Of a stretch of 21,277 nt of DNA, positions 7,307-14,495 are shown in pieces. Position 1 is the stretch's first letter. Each line of letters opens with the position of its first letter. The stretch covers positions 18,076 to 39,352 of the forward strand of contig PXRQ01000038.1 of the NCBI GenBank assembly GCA_003022005.1. The letters run 5' to 3'. Position numbers and translations under genes: made by a program. The DNA is from Halobacteriales archaeon QS_5_70_15 (GTDB lineage: Archaea; Halobacteriota; Halobacteria; Halobacteriales; Haloarculaceae). A model generated the notes under the pieces. The model had not been told where the DNA came from and made no database searches. It worked only from the letters and a program-made list of their open reading frames with translations.

Positions 7307-9160
7307 ATGAGTGCCACGACCGACATCGTTCGGATCGTCGTAACCATCCTCGGGTTGGGTGTCATCGCGCAGGTGGTCGCGGACCGGTTGCGGATCCCCA
7401 GCGTGATGTTCCTGATACTGGCGGGGGGCATCGTCGGACCGGAAGGGCTCGGTCTCGTCGCTCCCGCCGTGTTCGGCGACGCGCTCCCGGCGATCGTCGG
7501 CCTGAGCGTCGCGATCATCGTCTTCGAGGGCGCCTTCCATCTCCACCTCGAACGGATCCGCGAAGCGTCCCGGGAGACGCTACGACTGGTCACCCTTGGT
7601 GCGTCGATCTCGCTCGTCGGGACGGCGATCGTCGTGCGCTACGCGGTCGGTGCGCCCTGGGACGTCTCGCTTCTGGTCGGCTCGTTGCTCATCGCGACCG
7701 GTCCGACGGTGATCACCCCGATCGTGAACGTCGTGCCCGTCAGGAACCGGGTCGCCTCGACGCTCGAAACCGAAGGTGTCGTCAACGACGTCACCGCGGC
7801 CATCCTCTCGATCGTGATGTTCGAATACCTCCTCCTGGAGGGGCAGGGCGTCGCCGCGGTCGTACGGGAGTTCGCGACGCGGCTGGGCCTCGGTATACTC
7901 GTCGGCTGCGCCGTCGCGGCGGTCGTGTGGTACGTGCTCGGACACGTCCACCTCTCGGTCGATAACGCCGCCCAGAACGCCCGCCTGATCGTGCTCGGCG
8001 CGGCGCTGGTGATGTACGGCATCGCGGAGGTGCTGGTGTCGGAGGCGGGGATCGCCGCGGTCGCGGCCGGCGGCTTCGTCCTCGGCAACGTCGAACTCCC
8101 CTACCGTGACGACATCGAACGGTTCAAGGGGGACGTGTCGCTGCTGGTGATCGCGTTCGTCTTCATCACGCTCGCGTCGCTGCTCTCCTTTGATGACCTG
8201 CTCGCGCTGGGCGTCGGTGGCCTCGTCGCGGCCGTCGCCGTCGCGGCCGTCGTCCGGCCGGCGCTGGTGTTGCTGTGTACCGTCGGGAAGCGGCTCACGC
8301 TCCGCGAGCGGCTGTACGTCAGCGCGATCGGTCCGCGCGGGATCATCCCCGCCAGCGTCGCGACGCTGTTCGCGCTCGAACTCCGGGCCGGGGACCCGAC
8401 CGCGGCGACGACGCTGGTCGGGACGGTGTTCCTCGTCATCTTCGCGACCGTCATCCTTGAAGGGGGACTGGCGCGTCACATCGCGCAGGCGCTGGACGTG
8501 ATCCCGATGCGTGCGATCATCGTCGGCGGAGGGCGCGTCGGACAGGCGCTCGCGGAGCGCCTGGAGGACCGCGGCGAGGAGGTCCTGATCGTCGAACGCG
8601 ACGAGGAGGCCGTGGAGAACCTCCGCCGGGACGGGTTCCCCGTCCGTAACGGGGACGGCACCCAGCGGGACGTGCTCGAGGGCGCGGGTATCGAGAACGC
8701 GAAGGTCGTGGCGGTGGCGACGGCCGACGACGACGCGAACCTCCTGATCGGCCAGCTCGCCAAGAACACGTACGATATCGAGACGGTCGTCGCCCGCGTC
8801 AACCAGCCGTCGAACGTCGACGCGTTCGAGGACCTCGACATCGAGGCGATCTCGGGCTGGAGGTCGATCGCGCTGGAGATGGACAACGTGATCGAACGCC
8901 CGGCGATCGCCCGCTGGATGACGGAACTCGACCGCGAGGGCGACGTCCAGGAGGTCGAGGTCACCTCCGCCGGGATCGTCGGGGAGACCGTGTCGGAACT
9001 CGAAAGCGAACTGCCCGAGGACTGTCACCTGGCCCTCCTCAGCCGGGACGAGACCAACCGGCTGCCCCGCCCCGACGACGCCATCGAACGGGGCGACCAC
9101 CTGACGTTCATCGGTCGCAGGGAGGCGGTCCGCGACGCGATCGACTACTGCACCGCATGA
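7307..9160 (+). CDS. Cation/proton antiporter (NhaP/CPA1 type) with TrkA-N and TrkA-C domains
   Basis: The 617-residue protein has about a dozen hydrophobic segments over residues 1-400, then a cytosolic regulatory part. The transport core has ATGPTVITPI at 130-139 and TEGVVND at 155-161, so the ND pair (N160, D161) of Na+/H+ antiporters is present. G132 stands where canonical NhaP proteins have the TDP aspartate. A TrkA-N Rossmann domain starts at M401 with IIVGGGRVGQALAERL and an acidic ribose-binding strand (LIVERDEE). A TrkA-C domain occupies about 530-617 (EVEVTSAGIVGETVSEL, GDHLTFIGRREAV). It probably exchanges Na+ or K+ for protons under nucleotide control, important for a halophile. 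The exact ion cannot be read. Confidence 0.9.
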   Translation: MSATTDIVRIVVTILGLGVIAQVVADRLRIPSVMFLILAGGIVGPEGLGLVAPAVFGDALPAIVGLSVAIIVFEGAFHLHLERIREASRETLRLVTLGASISLVGTAIVVRYAVGAPWDVSLLVGSLLIATGPTVITPIVNVVPVRNRVASTLETEGVVNDVTAAILSIVMFEYLLLEGQGVAAVVREFATRLGLGILVGCAVAAVVWYVLGHVHLSVDNAAQNARLIVLGAALVMYGIAEVLVSEAGIAAVAAGGFVLGNVELPYRDDIERFKGDVSLLVIAFVFITLASLLSFDDLLALGVGGLVAAVAVAAVVRPALVLLCTVGKRLTLRERLYVSAIGPRGIIPASVATLFALELRAGDPTAATTLVGTVFLVIFATVILEGGLARHIAQALDVIPMRAIIVGGGRVGQALAERLEDRGEEVLIVERDEEAVENLRRDGFPVRNGDGTQRDVLEGAGIENAKVVAVATADDDANLLIGQLAKNTYDIETVVARVNQPSNVDAFEDLDIEAISGWRSIALEMDNVIERPAIARWMTELDREGDVQEVEVTSAGIVGETVSELESELPEDCHLALLSRDETNRLPRPDDAIERGDHLTFIGRREAVRDAIDYCTA

Positions 9161-9240
9161 GGTAGCACGGGACGGGGGCCGGCACGGACTACTGGCTGCT
9201 TCTCGTCGCGCGGGTCGCGGCCGGTGGCGTCTTCGTTACC

Positions 9241-9797
9241 GTGCTCGGGCTTCTCTCGTACGTGGTTGGCGGCTACGTGGTATTCGTCGAGGCGGTCGAA
9301 CTCGGCGGTGATTTCGAGGCTGATACTGTCGGACGTAAGCCCATGAACGACATCGCCCTCCCGTGGTGGCGAGGACGTTCAGGTAGTTATGTCCGACAGT
9401 ATGAGCAGGGGTTCAACGCGAACGGCATCGACGCGTCGCCGGACGGTGCATACCTGCTCGTCGTGAACTCGATCACCGGCCTGCTCTACAGGGTCGATCC
9501 GGGGACGGGCGAGGCGAGCGAGATCGATCTCGGGGGAGAGGAGGTCGGGAACGGCGACGGCATCCTGCTGGACGGCAAGACGCTCTATGTAGTTCGAAAC
9601 CGGAACGACCTGATCGCCGTCGTGGAACTCGATCCGGAGGCGACCGAGGGCGAAGTCGTCGACCGTATCGAGGACGACGAGTTCGACGTGCCGACGACGG
9701 TCGCGGAGTACGGGGACGCCCTCTACGCGGTGAACGCCCGGTTGGGGACCGAGAACCCGGGGAAGCGTCGTACGAGGTCGTCCGGGTATCGAAGTAG
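9241..9797 (+). pseudogene. Beta-propeller (SMP-30/superoxide-dismutase-like annotated) gene remnant
   Basis: The frame encodes GFNANGIDASPDG, LLYRVDPGTGEASEIDLGG, NGDGILLDGKTLYVVRNR and FDVPTTVAEYGDALYAVNAR. These are repeated blades of secreted SMP-30/gluconolactonase-like propellers that databases often mislabel superoxide dismutase. It is broken three ways. The N-terminal signal peptide and first blades are missing: before about 9290 the frame reads an unrelated hydrophobic stretch with an in-frame stop at 9163-9165. An 84-bp palindromic element (9321-9404) interrupts it in frame. A one-base loss at the G-run 9759-9762 shifts the end: the other frame from 9762 reads EASYEVVRVSK and stops at 9795-9797, the expected family C terminus. 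The GTG at 9241 is only a nominal start. Confidence 0.75.
9321..9404. mobile_element. 84-bp palindromic element copy A (MITE/REP-like), inside the propeller remnant
   Basis: The left end TGATACTGTCGGACGTAA (9321-9338) and right end TTATGTCCGACAGTATGA (9387-9404) are inverted repeats matching at 16 of 18 positions, with a perfect 12-bp core ATACTGTCGGAC. Pairing continues on the same axis: TGAACG (9344-9349) with CGTTCA, and CGCC (9354-9357) with GGCG (9368-9371), around a 10-nt loop. About 29 of 37 positions pair. Both ends are TGA in direct orientation, suggesting a 3-bp target duplication. Removing the element with one TGA leaves the frame GGDFEAEQGFNANGI, a smooth propeller sequence. The ends match copy B at 17166-17250. 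No transposase is present. Confidence 0.65.
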
Positions 9798-9964
9798 CCA
9801 TCCCCGGAACGGGATCGGGATCGAGGGGAGGGTCGACACGCGCCCCCCGGGAAAGCGGCGGCTCTCGACCGCTCCCCGTTCGGAAGGCTCGACGGGGCAA
9901 CGGCTCCCGGGTGGTATCGGGACCGGTCGGTGGCGGTTCCGGTGCCTTCGTCCGCACCGGGGGG
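9798..9964. other. Non-coding gap
   Basis: Between the restored stop of the propeller remnant and the convergent small membrane protein gene, no coding, promoter or RNA signal was seen. Confidence 0.4.
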
Positions 9965-10240
9965 TCACATCTCGGCGTACAGCGAGTAGGCGATGACGCC
10001 GAACCCGAGCGCGGTGAGCGCGCTCTCGAGAACGAGCGCCAGCTGCCGCTCGAACCCGGGGAGGAAATCCACCGCGCCGGCCGCCGCCGCTCCCAAGGTG
10101 ACGGTGCCGAACCCGACCGCGAGCGCTCTGAGGGCGGGCGCCCGGGTCCGGGCGTACGCCCGGTAGGCGAACAGGGTGATGACGCCTCCGAAGAGGAGGG
10201 CGGCGGTCTTCAGCGCCGTGATGACGAGTGGGTGTACCAT
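9965..10240 (-). CDS. Small three-helix membrane protein (DUF7521-like) coupled to an HTH gene
   Basis: The 91-residue product has three hydrophobic segments at about 7-27, 38-60 and 68-88, separated by short basic or acidic turns (AYRAYARTRAPALRAL, DFLPGFERQ). It ends in YSLYAEM with no signal peptide cleavage site. Haloarchaea often carry such a short membrane protein immediately after an ArsR-like HTH gene; the name DUF7521 is from memory. Its ATG (10240-10238) shares one base with the TAA of the upstream HTH gene (TAATG), which implies translational coupling. A role as a membrane partner or sensor for the regulator is inference only. Confidence 0.8.
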   Translation of the reverse strand: MVHPLVITALKTAALLFGGVITLFAYRAYARTRAPALRALAVGFGTVTLGAAAAGAVDFLPGFERQLALVLESALTALGFGVIAYSLYAEM

Positions 10241-10611
10241 TATGTCTCCTTGCGGACCTCGCGCCACAGGTCGGCGAGCTGTTCGTCGGGCGTGCGCTCG
10301 GGGCGCTCGGTCTCGACCTCGAACCGCTCGAACTCCTCGAGGACGATCCGAACGGCGTCGAAGTCGGTGCGATACGTGCTCGTGTGCTTCCCGTCCGCAC
10401 GGATCTCCGTGCGCTCCTCGACGAGTTTCGCCTCGCACAGCAGGTCGACCTTCCGGTAGGTCGTCGACTGGGGGACGTCGGCGCGCTCGGCGAGCTCCTG
10501 TGTCGACCGGGGTTCGTCGGCGGCCAGCAGGATGGCCCGGCAGTCCTCGTCGTCCAACGCCGAGAGCACGGCGGAGAGCTCCGGCTCCTCCTCGCCCCTC
10601 AACAGGACCAC
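10240..10611 (-). CDS. Winged-helix (ArsR-like) transcriptional regulator
   Basis: The 123-residue acidic protein has a winged helix-turn-helix at about 15-85. LSALDDEDCRAILLAADEP is helix 1 and its turn, STQELAERADVPQSTTYRKVDLL is the HTH with its recognition helix, and VEERTEI followed by the STYRTDF strand forms the wing. The C-terminal helix (DAVRIVLEEFERFEVETERPERTPDEQLADLWREV) may dimerise. It probably binds DNA near its own operon. The start is GTG at 10611. A TATA-like sequence TTTTGTAC lies at 10663-10656 on the minus strand, giving a leader of about 20 nt. Its stop overlaps the start of the membrane protein gene by one base. Confidence 0.87.
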   Translation of the reverse strand: MVLLRGEEEPELSAVLSALDDEDCRAILLAADEPRSTQELAERADVPQSTTYRKVDLLCEAKLVEERTEIRADGKHTSTYRTDFDAVRIVLEEFERFEVETERPERTPDEQLADLWREVRKET

Positions 10612-10654
10612 CGAGGTGTCGACCGGCCTCGCATACGTGTCAGTTCTCCGTGGG

Positions 10655-10664
10655 GGTACAAAAG
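10655..10664 (-). promoter_or_regulatory. TATA-like box of the HTH/membrane protein operon
   Basis: The minus strand reads TTTTGTACC here, about 49 nt upstream of the GTG at 10611, so a transcript would carry a leader of about 20-25 nt. Nothing else of note was seen in 10612-10866. Confidence 0.4.
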
Positions 10665-10866
10665 GGGGACGGAAACGGCCTCGGCGGATCGTACTCTCGG
10701 GCGTGATGAATCGGACGGCACCGGCACGCCGTGGATGACGATACCGTTCGGAGGGGCGGGAAGGCGGCTTCGGGGGGGGGTACCGTCGGCGTTCGTTATC
10801 CTCCCGTCGGGGTCGCCGTCGGTCAGTCGAGCGTCCCCGAGCTCACGGACGGCTACGATACCCCCG

Positions 10867-12294
10867 TCAGTCCTCGCCCGCGAGCCTGACCCGCTCGCCC
10901 TCCTCCGCCGTCTCCGGGAACAGCTTCCCCGGGTTCAGGATGTCCTTCGAGTCGAACGCACCCTTGATCCGGCGCATCGTCTCGACGCCGACCTCGCCGT
11001 GTTCGAGTTCGAGGTACCCCCGCTTGCCGACCCCGATGCCGTGCTCGCCGGTCGAGGTCCCCCCGAGTTCGATCGCCCGGCGGACGATGCGGTCGTACAC
11101 CTCCTCGGCGAGTTCCAGCCGCTCCGGGTCCTCCGCCTCGGCGAACACCGTGTAGTGGACGTTGCCGTCGCCGGCGTGACCGAACGTCGGGACGAGGAGG
11201 TCGTGCTCCTCGGCGAGCGCCTTGGCGAACCCGACGATCTCCGGGTACTCCGAGATGGGGACGGTGATATCCCCTGGCTTCAGCGGCTTGAGGTCGGGGT
11301 CGTACGCCCGGAGCGCGAACGCGAGCTCGTTTCGGGCCTCCCAGAGCTCGGCCATCCGCGCCTCGTCCTCGCTCATCTCGAACCGCTCGACGTCGTGGCT
11401 CTCGAAGATCGCCCGGCAGAACTCGATCTCCTCCTCGATCCCGTGGTTGGCGTGGAACTCGAGGAAGATCATCGGCTTGTCGTCGAGCCCGGTGTCGAGG
11501 TAGTCGTTGGCCATGCGGGCGGTGAGCGCGTCGATGAGTTCGATCTTGGCGACGTCGACCCCCGAGCGGACGGCGTCGAACACCGCGGCGCTCGCGTCGT
11601 CGATATCGCCGAATATCGCGCGACCGCCGCGGACCTGCTCGGGGAGCCCCTCGAGTTCGAGCGTCGCCCGGGTGACCACGCCGAGGGTCCCCTCCGAGCC
11701 CACGAACAGGTCCTTCAGGTTGTAGCCCGCGCTGGTCTTCACCGCCTTCGACCCGCACGTCATCACCTCCCCCTCGGCGGTGACGACCTCGAGTTCGAGC
11801 ACCCAGTCGGCCACCTCGCCGTACTTCACCGTCTTCTGCCCGGAGGCGTCGTTGACGATCATCCCCCCGATGGTCGAGAGGTCGCCCGAGGACGGCAGCG
11901 GCGGGAAGAACATCCCGTGGTCGGCCGCGGCCTCGTCGACCGCCGACCCCATCACTCCGGGTTCGACGTCGATCCGGAAGTCGTCGGGCCGTACCTCGAG
12001 TATCGAGTCCATCCGCATCAGGTCCAGGCTGATCCCGCCGAACGTCGGTACCGGGTTCCCCTCGAGGGAGGTCCCGGCGGCGTACGGCGTGACGGGCACC
12101 TCGCGCTCGTGGGCGGCGGCGAGCACGGCCGCGACGTCCTCGGTCGACTCCGGCCAGACGACCGCGTCCGGGACCGCGCCGAGGTCCTCCGTCTCCGTCC
12201 CCCAGTCGGTCGAGTGGTTCTCCCGGTCCGAGTCGCCGAACGACACCTGTGACTCGGGCAGGACGTCCGCGAGGAACGAGCAGTCGTGGGCCAT
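10867..12294 (-). CDS. FAD-linked oxidase (GlcD / D-lactate dehydrogenase family)
   Basis: The 475-residue protein has an N-terminal PCMH-type FAD domain (about 38-215) with VWPESTEDVAAVL, TPYAAGTSLEGN, the PPLPSSGDLSTIGGMIVNDASG pyrophosphate region, and KTSAGYNLKDLFVGSEGTLGVVT. The C-terminal FAD-oxidase domain has the active-site signatures FGHAGDGNVHY and TSTGEHGIGVGKRGYL and ends with ILNPGKLFP. This family oxidises D-2-hydroxyacids such as D-lactate or glycolate to 2-oxo acids, passing electrons to quinone, flavoprotein or Fe-S partners. No GlcE/GlcF or LutA-like subunit is adjacent and there is no fused ferredoxin/CCG domain, so it resembles stand-alone Dld enzymes. A TATA-like TTTAT at 12325-12321 lies 29 nt before the ATG. 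Confidence 0.92.
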   Translation of the reverse strand: MAHDCSFLADVLPESQVSFGDSDRENHSTDWGTETEDLGAVPDAVVWPESTEDVAAVLAAAHEREVPVTPYAAGTSLEGNPVPTFGGISLDLMRMDSILEVRPDDFRIDVEPGVMGSAVDEAAADHGMFFPPLPSSGDLSTIGGMIVNDASGQKTVKYGEVADWVLELEVVTAEGEVMTCGSKAVKTSAGYNLKDLFVGSEGTLGVVTRATLELEGLPEQVRGGRAIFGDIDDASAAVFDAVRSGVDVAKIELIDALTARMANDYLDTGLDDKPMIFLEFHANHGIEEEIEFCRAIFESHDVERFEMSEDEARMAELWEARNELAFALRAYDPDLKPLKPGDITVPISEYPEIVGFAKALAEEHDLLVPTFGHAGDGNVHYTVFAEAEDPERLELAEEVYDRIVRRAIELGGTSTGEHGIGVGKRGYLELEHGEVGVETMRRIKGAFDSKDILNPGKLFPETAEEGERVRLAGED

Positions 12295-12318
12295 ACGCTG
12301 TCAGGGCGGGCCGCGGAC

Positions 12319-12327
12319 TGATAAAGC
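12319..12327 (-). promoter_or_regulatory. TATA-like box of the FAD-linked oxidase gene (leaderless)
   Basis: The minus strand reads GGCTTTATC, centred about 29 nt before the ATG at 12294. The rest of the 176-nt gap to the DHFR stop shows no other feature. Confidence 0.5.
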
Positions 12328-12470
12328 CTCGCGACCGGGGGATCGCGCCGGGTCGGGGGAACCGTTCCGATGGAGGGAATCCGGCCCCGATCCGACCGCA
12401 GCGACGGCGTCGTCGGGCGGTGGGGCAGTCGCTCGCGGAGCGGGACGACGATCGGTCGGAGGGTTTCGAT

Positions 12471-12998
12471 TCACTCCGCGCGCTCGTACGTCACGAACAC
12501 CAGGTCGCCCTCCCGCTCCCTCGACACCTCGGTCCAGGTGTCGCCCGACCAGTCGGGGAACCGCGTGTCGCCGTCTGGTGACTCCGGGACCTCGGTGAGC
12601 AGGAGTCGGTCGGCGTGCGGGAGGAACTGCTCGTAGACCGTCGCCCCGCCGGCGACGTACACCGTCTCGCCCCCCGGCGCGTCCCTCGCGGCGGCCAGCG
12701 CCGCCTCGACGCTCCCGGCGAGCACCGCCCCGTCGGGGAGGTCGAGGTCCCGGGTCGAGAGGACGACGTTCGTCCGGCCGGGGAGCGGTCCGCCGAGCCC
12801 CTCGACGATGCTCTCGTAGGTCCGCCGGCCGAGCACGACCGGATGGCCCGTCGTCGTCCGCTTGAACCGGCCCAGGTCGGCCGGGTAGTGCCACGGCATC
12901 CCGCCGTCGTCGCCGATGACGCCGTTCTCCGCGACGGCGGCGATCAGGGCCACCTCGGGATCACCCGCGGTGCCGGAGCGGTCGCCCCCCACGGTCAC
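12471..12998 (-). CDS. folA: Dihydrofolate reductase
   Basis: The 175-residue DHFR has the N-terminal strand VALIAAVAENGVIG. MPWHYPADLGRFKRTT follows, with D41 matching the catalytic Asp27 of E. coli, then HPVVLGRRTYESI and the diagnostic VYVAGGATVYEQFLPHADRLLLTEVP with its paired glycines. It reduces dihydrofolate to tetrahydrofolate with NADPH, regenerating the cofactor oxidised by the thymidylate synthase encoded just upstream. The chosen start is GTG at 12998, which overlaps the TS stop (GTGA). A second GTG six bases downstream is also possible. Haloarchaeal homologues are called hdrA/hdrB. The same frame is open further upstream, but that is the shadow of TS, not a fusion. Confidence 0.92.
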   Translation of the reverse strand: MTVGGDRSGTAGDPEVALIAAVAENGVIGDDGGMPWHYPADLGRFKRTTTGHPVVLGRRTYESIVEGLGGPLPGRTNVVLSTRDLDLPDGAVLAGSVEAALAAARDAPGGETVYVAGGATVYEQFLPHADRLLLTEVPESPDGDTRFPDWSGDTWTEVSREREGDLVFVTYERAE

Positions 12999-14008
12999 TC
13001 CGCGACGGCGAAGCCGATGCCCGGCGCCGCGTCGTAGTCGTGGAGTTCGACGTCCTCGTAGGCGAGTTCGTCGAGCGGCCCGTCGGCCACCTCGATCCGG
13101 GGTCGGTCGCGCGGCTCCCGCGAGAGCTGGAGCAGCAGCCCCGGGACGTGGTCGTAGCCCGCCTCGTCGTCGGGCTCCGCCGGCGCGGCCTCGAGCACCC
13201 AGTGGCGAACGTCGAGATACCCCTCCCGGGCCTCGACGGCGTCGAGCCGGCCGGAGAGCTCGTCGAGGTTCCGGTCGTACCACGCGCCGCGCTCGCCCCG
13301 GCCGCAGTAGACGTGCGTGTCGACGACGGTGTGGGCGAACTCCCCGAGTTCGAACCCCGTCCGGTCGGCGACGACGTTCGCGAGCAGGGCGTACGCCGCG
13401 ATGTTGAACGGGATCCCGAGCGCGACGTCCCCCGAGCGCTGGGTGAGGTGGACGTTCAGGCGGTCGCCCTGCGCGTTGAAGACGAACGTGTAGTGACAGG
13501 GCGGGAGCGTCGAGACGGCCGCGTTGGCGGGGTGCCACGCGTCGACGACCATCCGTCTGGAGTTCGGGTTCTCGCGGAGCGTGTCGAGGACGTAGCCGAT
13601 CTGGTCGAACGTCAGACGGCCGTCCTCCTCGGTCACCCACCGGTTCTCGGGGTCGGGCCAGGCCTCGCCCGGGAGCCTGTCGGCGCCCTCCGGAACCGGG
13701 TAGCGCCGCCAGAACCGCCCGTATGCCGTGTCGAGGTGGCCCTTCCCGTCGGCCCAGGCGTCCCAGATGCCGGTCTCCTCGCGCAGTTCGCGGATGTGCT
13801 CGTCGCCGGAGAGGTACCAGAGGAACTCGTGGATCAGCGAGTCCCACCGGAACCCGGAGAGGTCCTTCGTGGTGAGGAGCGGGAACCCCTCGGCGAGGTC
13901 GACGCGGTAGTGCTGGCTGAACGCCGCGATTGTGTCGACCCCGGTCCTGTTGGGCTTGTACGTCCCCGTCCGGAGGACCGAGTCGACGAGTGTCTGGTAC
14001 TGTTGCAT
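12995..14008 (-). CDS. thyA: Thymidylate synthase (ThyA type)
   Basis: The 337-residue protein has the ThyA order of motifs. These are a folate/phosphate-binding NRTG (20-23), FPLLTTKDLSGFRWDSLIHEFLWYLSGD, WDAWADG, YGRFWRRY, RRMVVDAWHP (151-160), catalytic C171 in LPPCHYTFVF, QRSGDVALGIPFNIA (190-204) and DTHVYCG. It methylates dUMP to dTMP using methylene-tetrahydrofolate. It is longer than the 264-residue E. coli enzyme because of extra sequence at about 103-132 and 235-310. Haloferax volcanii names this gene hts. The stop overlaps the DHFR start, giving a classic TS-DHFR pair. A TATA-like TTATACT at 14068-14062 implies a leader of about 30 nt. Confidence 0.95.
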   Translation of the reverse strand: MQQYQTLVDSVLRTGTYKPNRTGVDTIAAFSQHYRVDLAEGFPLLTTKDLSGFRWDSLIHEFLWYLSGDEHIRELREETGIWDAWADGKGHLDTAYGRFWRRYPVPEGADRLPGEAWPDPENRWVTEEDGRLTFDQIGYVLDTLRENPNSRRMVVDAWHPANAAVSTLPPCHYTFVFNAQGDRLNVHLTQRSGDVALGIPFNIAAYALLANVVADRTGFELGEFAHTVVDTHVYCGRGERGAWYDRNLDELSGRLDAVEAREGYLDVRHWVLEAAPAEPDDEAGYDHVPGLLLQLSREPRDRPRIEVADGPLDELAYEDVELHDYDAAPGIGFAVAE

Positions 14009-14059
14009 GGTGAGGGAGTGCCCGGGCGGGCCGTGTCTACTCACCGGTGACGACGGCGG

Positions 14060-14070
14060 GAGTATAAGAT
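14060..14070 (-). promoter_or_regulatory. TATA-like box of the TS-DHFR operon
   Basis: The minus strand reads TCTTATACTC, the best archaeal TATA match in the window, about 57 nt before the ATG at 14008. A leader of about 30 nt is predicted. No clear Shine-Dalgarno sequence precedes the ATG. Confidence 0.55.
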
Positions 14071-14463
14071 TGGCCTCGCGGTGGAAGTGGTCGGGGTCGA
14101 CCGAACGGGTCGGTGCCCGAGCCCGACGGTCGGGACCGGCTGGCGCCGGCGACGGTTCCGGCTTCTCCCGGACGTGCTCGCGGCGGGCGTTTCGTCGGAT
14201 GGTGGGATCGTGTCCGACGGCCGCCGTCCCGCCCCCGAGCGCCGGCGTCGGGAACTCCGCTGGGCCGACCACGCCCGTTCAATCGGCGGGCCCCGGGTCG
14301 CATCGAGCTCGTGCGCGGGTCGCACGGGGGGTTCCGGGGACGGACATCGGCGGGGCTTGCCGATTCGGGGCGTTCCGGTCTCCGGTGTCGGTGACTACAG
14401 GAACACCTCGAAAGCCCCCGCTCGTTTCAGCCACACCCGATAGTTCGATTCACCCGCCACCGA
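14071..14463. other. Intergenic region with no gene seen
   Basis: This stretch separates the divergent thyA and aldo/keto reductase genes. Its open frames encode arginine-rich basic peptides unlike the acidic proteins of this organism and match nothing known to me. No RNA gene, repeat or strong promoter was seen inside it. Confidence 0.5.
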
Positions 14464-14471
14464 ACGTTAAG
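14464..14471 (+). promoter_or_regulatory. TATA-like box of the aldo/keto reductase gene (leaderless)
   Basis: ACGTTAAG is centred 28 nt before the ATG at 14496, supporting that start over the longer upstream open frame and over the ATG at 14508. Confidence 0.45.
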
Positions 14472-14495
14472 CGGCCGGGAACCATCGGCCGAACC

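Noticed and set aside
9321..9404. TA target duplication (IS630/mariner-like) for the palindromic element.
   Set aside because: Excising with TA leaves the propeller frame shifted; excising with TGA restores it, so TGA fits better.
10770..10800. TACCGTCGG after a G-run resembled one end of the palindromic element.
   Set aside because: No matching right end or inner stem follows within about 90 bp.
12471..13847. A 458-residue frame reaching from DHFR back across thyA could suggest a fused protein.
   Set aside because: Upstream of 12998 the frame gives arginine/proline-rich text opposite in character to the thyA frame it overlaps. DHFR begins at the GTG overlapping the TS stop.
14081..14443. 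Plus and minus open frames in the thyA-AKR gap.
   Set aside because: The peptides are strongly arginine-rich and basic, unlike haloarchaeal proteins, and show no recognisable motif.
13932..14495. Open frame upstream of the aldo/keto reductase, giving a 457-residue protein.
   Set aside because: The extra part overlaps thyA on the other strand and has no family sequence. ATG 14496 has a TATA-like box 28 nt upstream and starts the conserved region.
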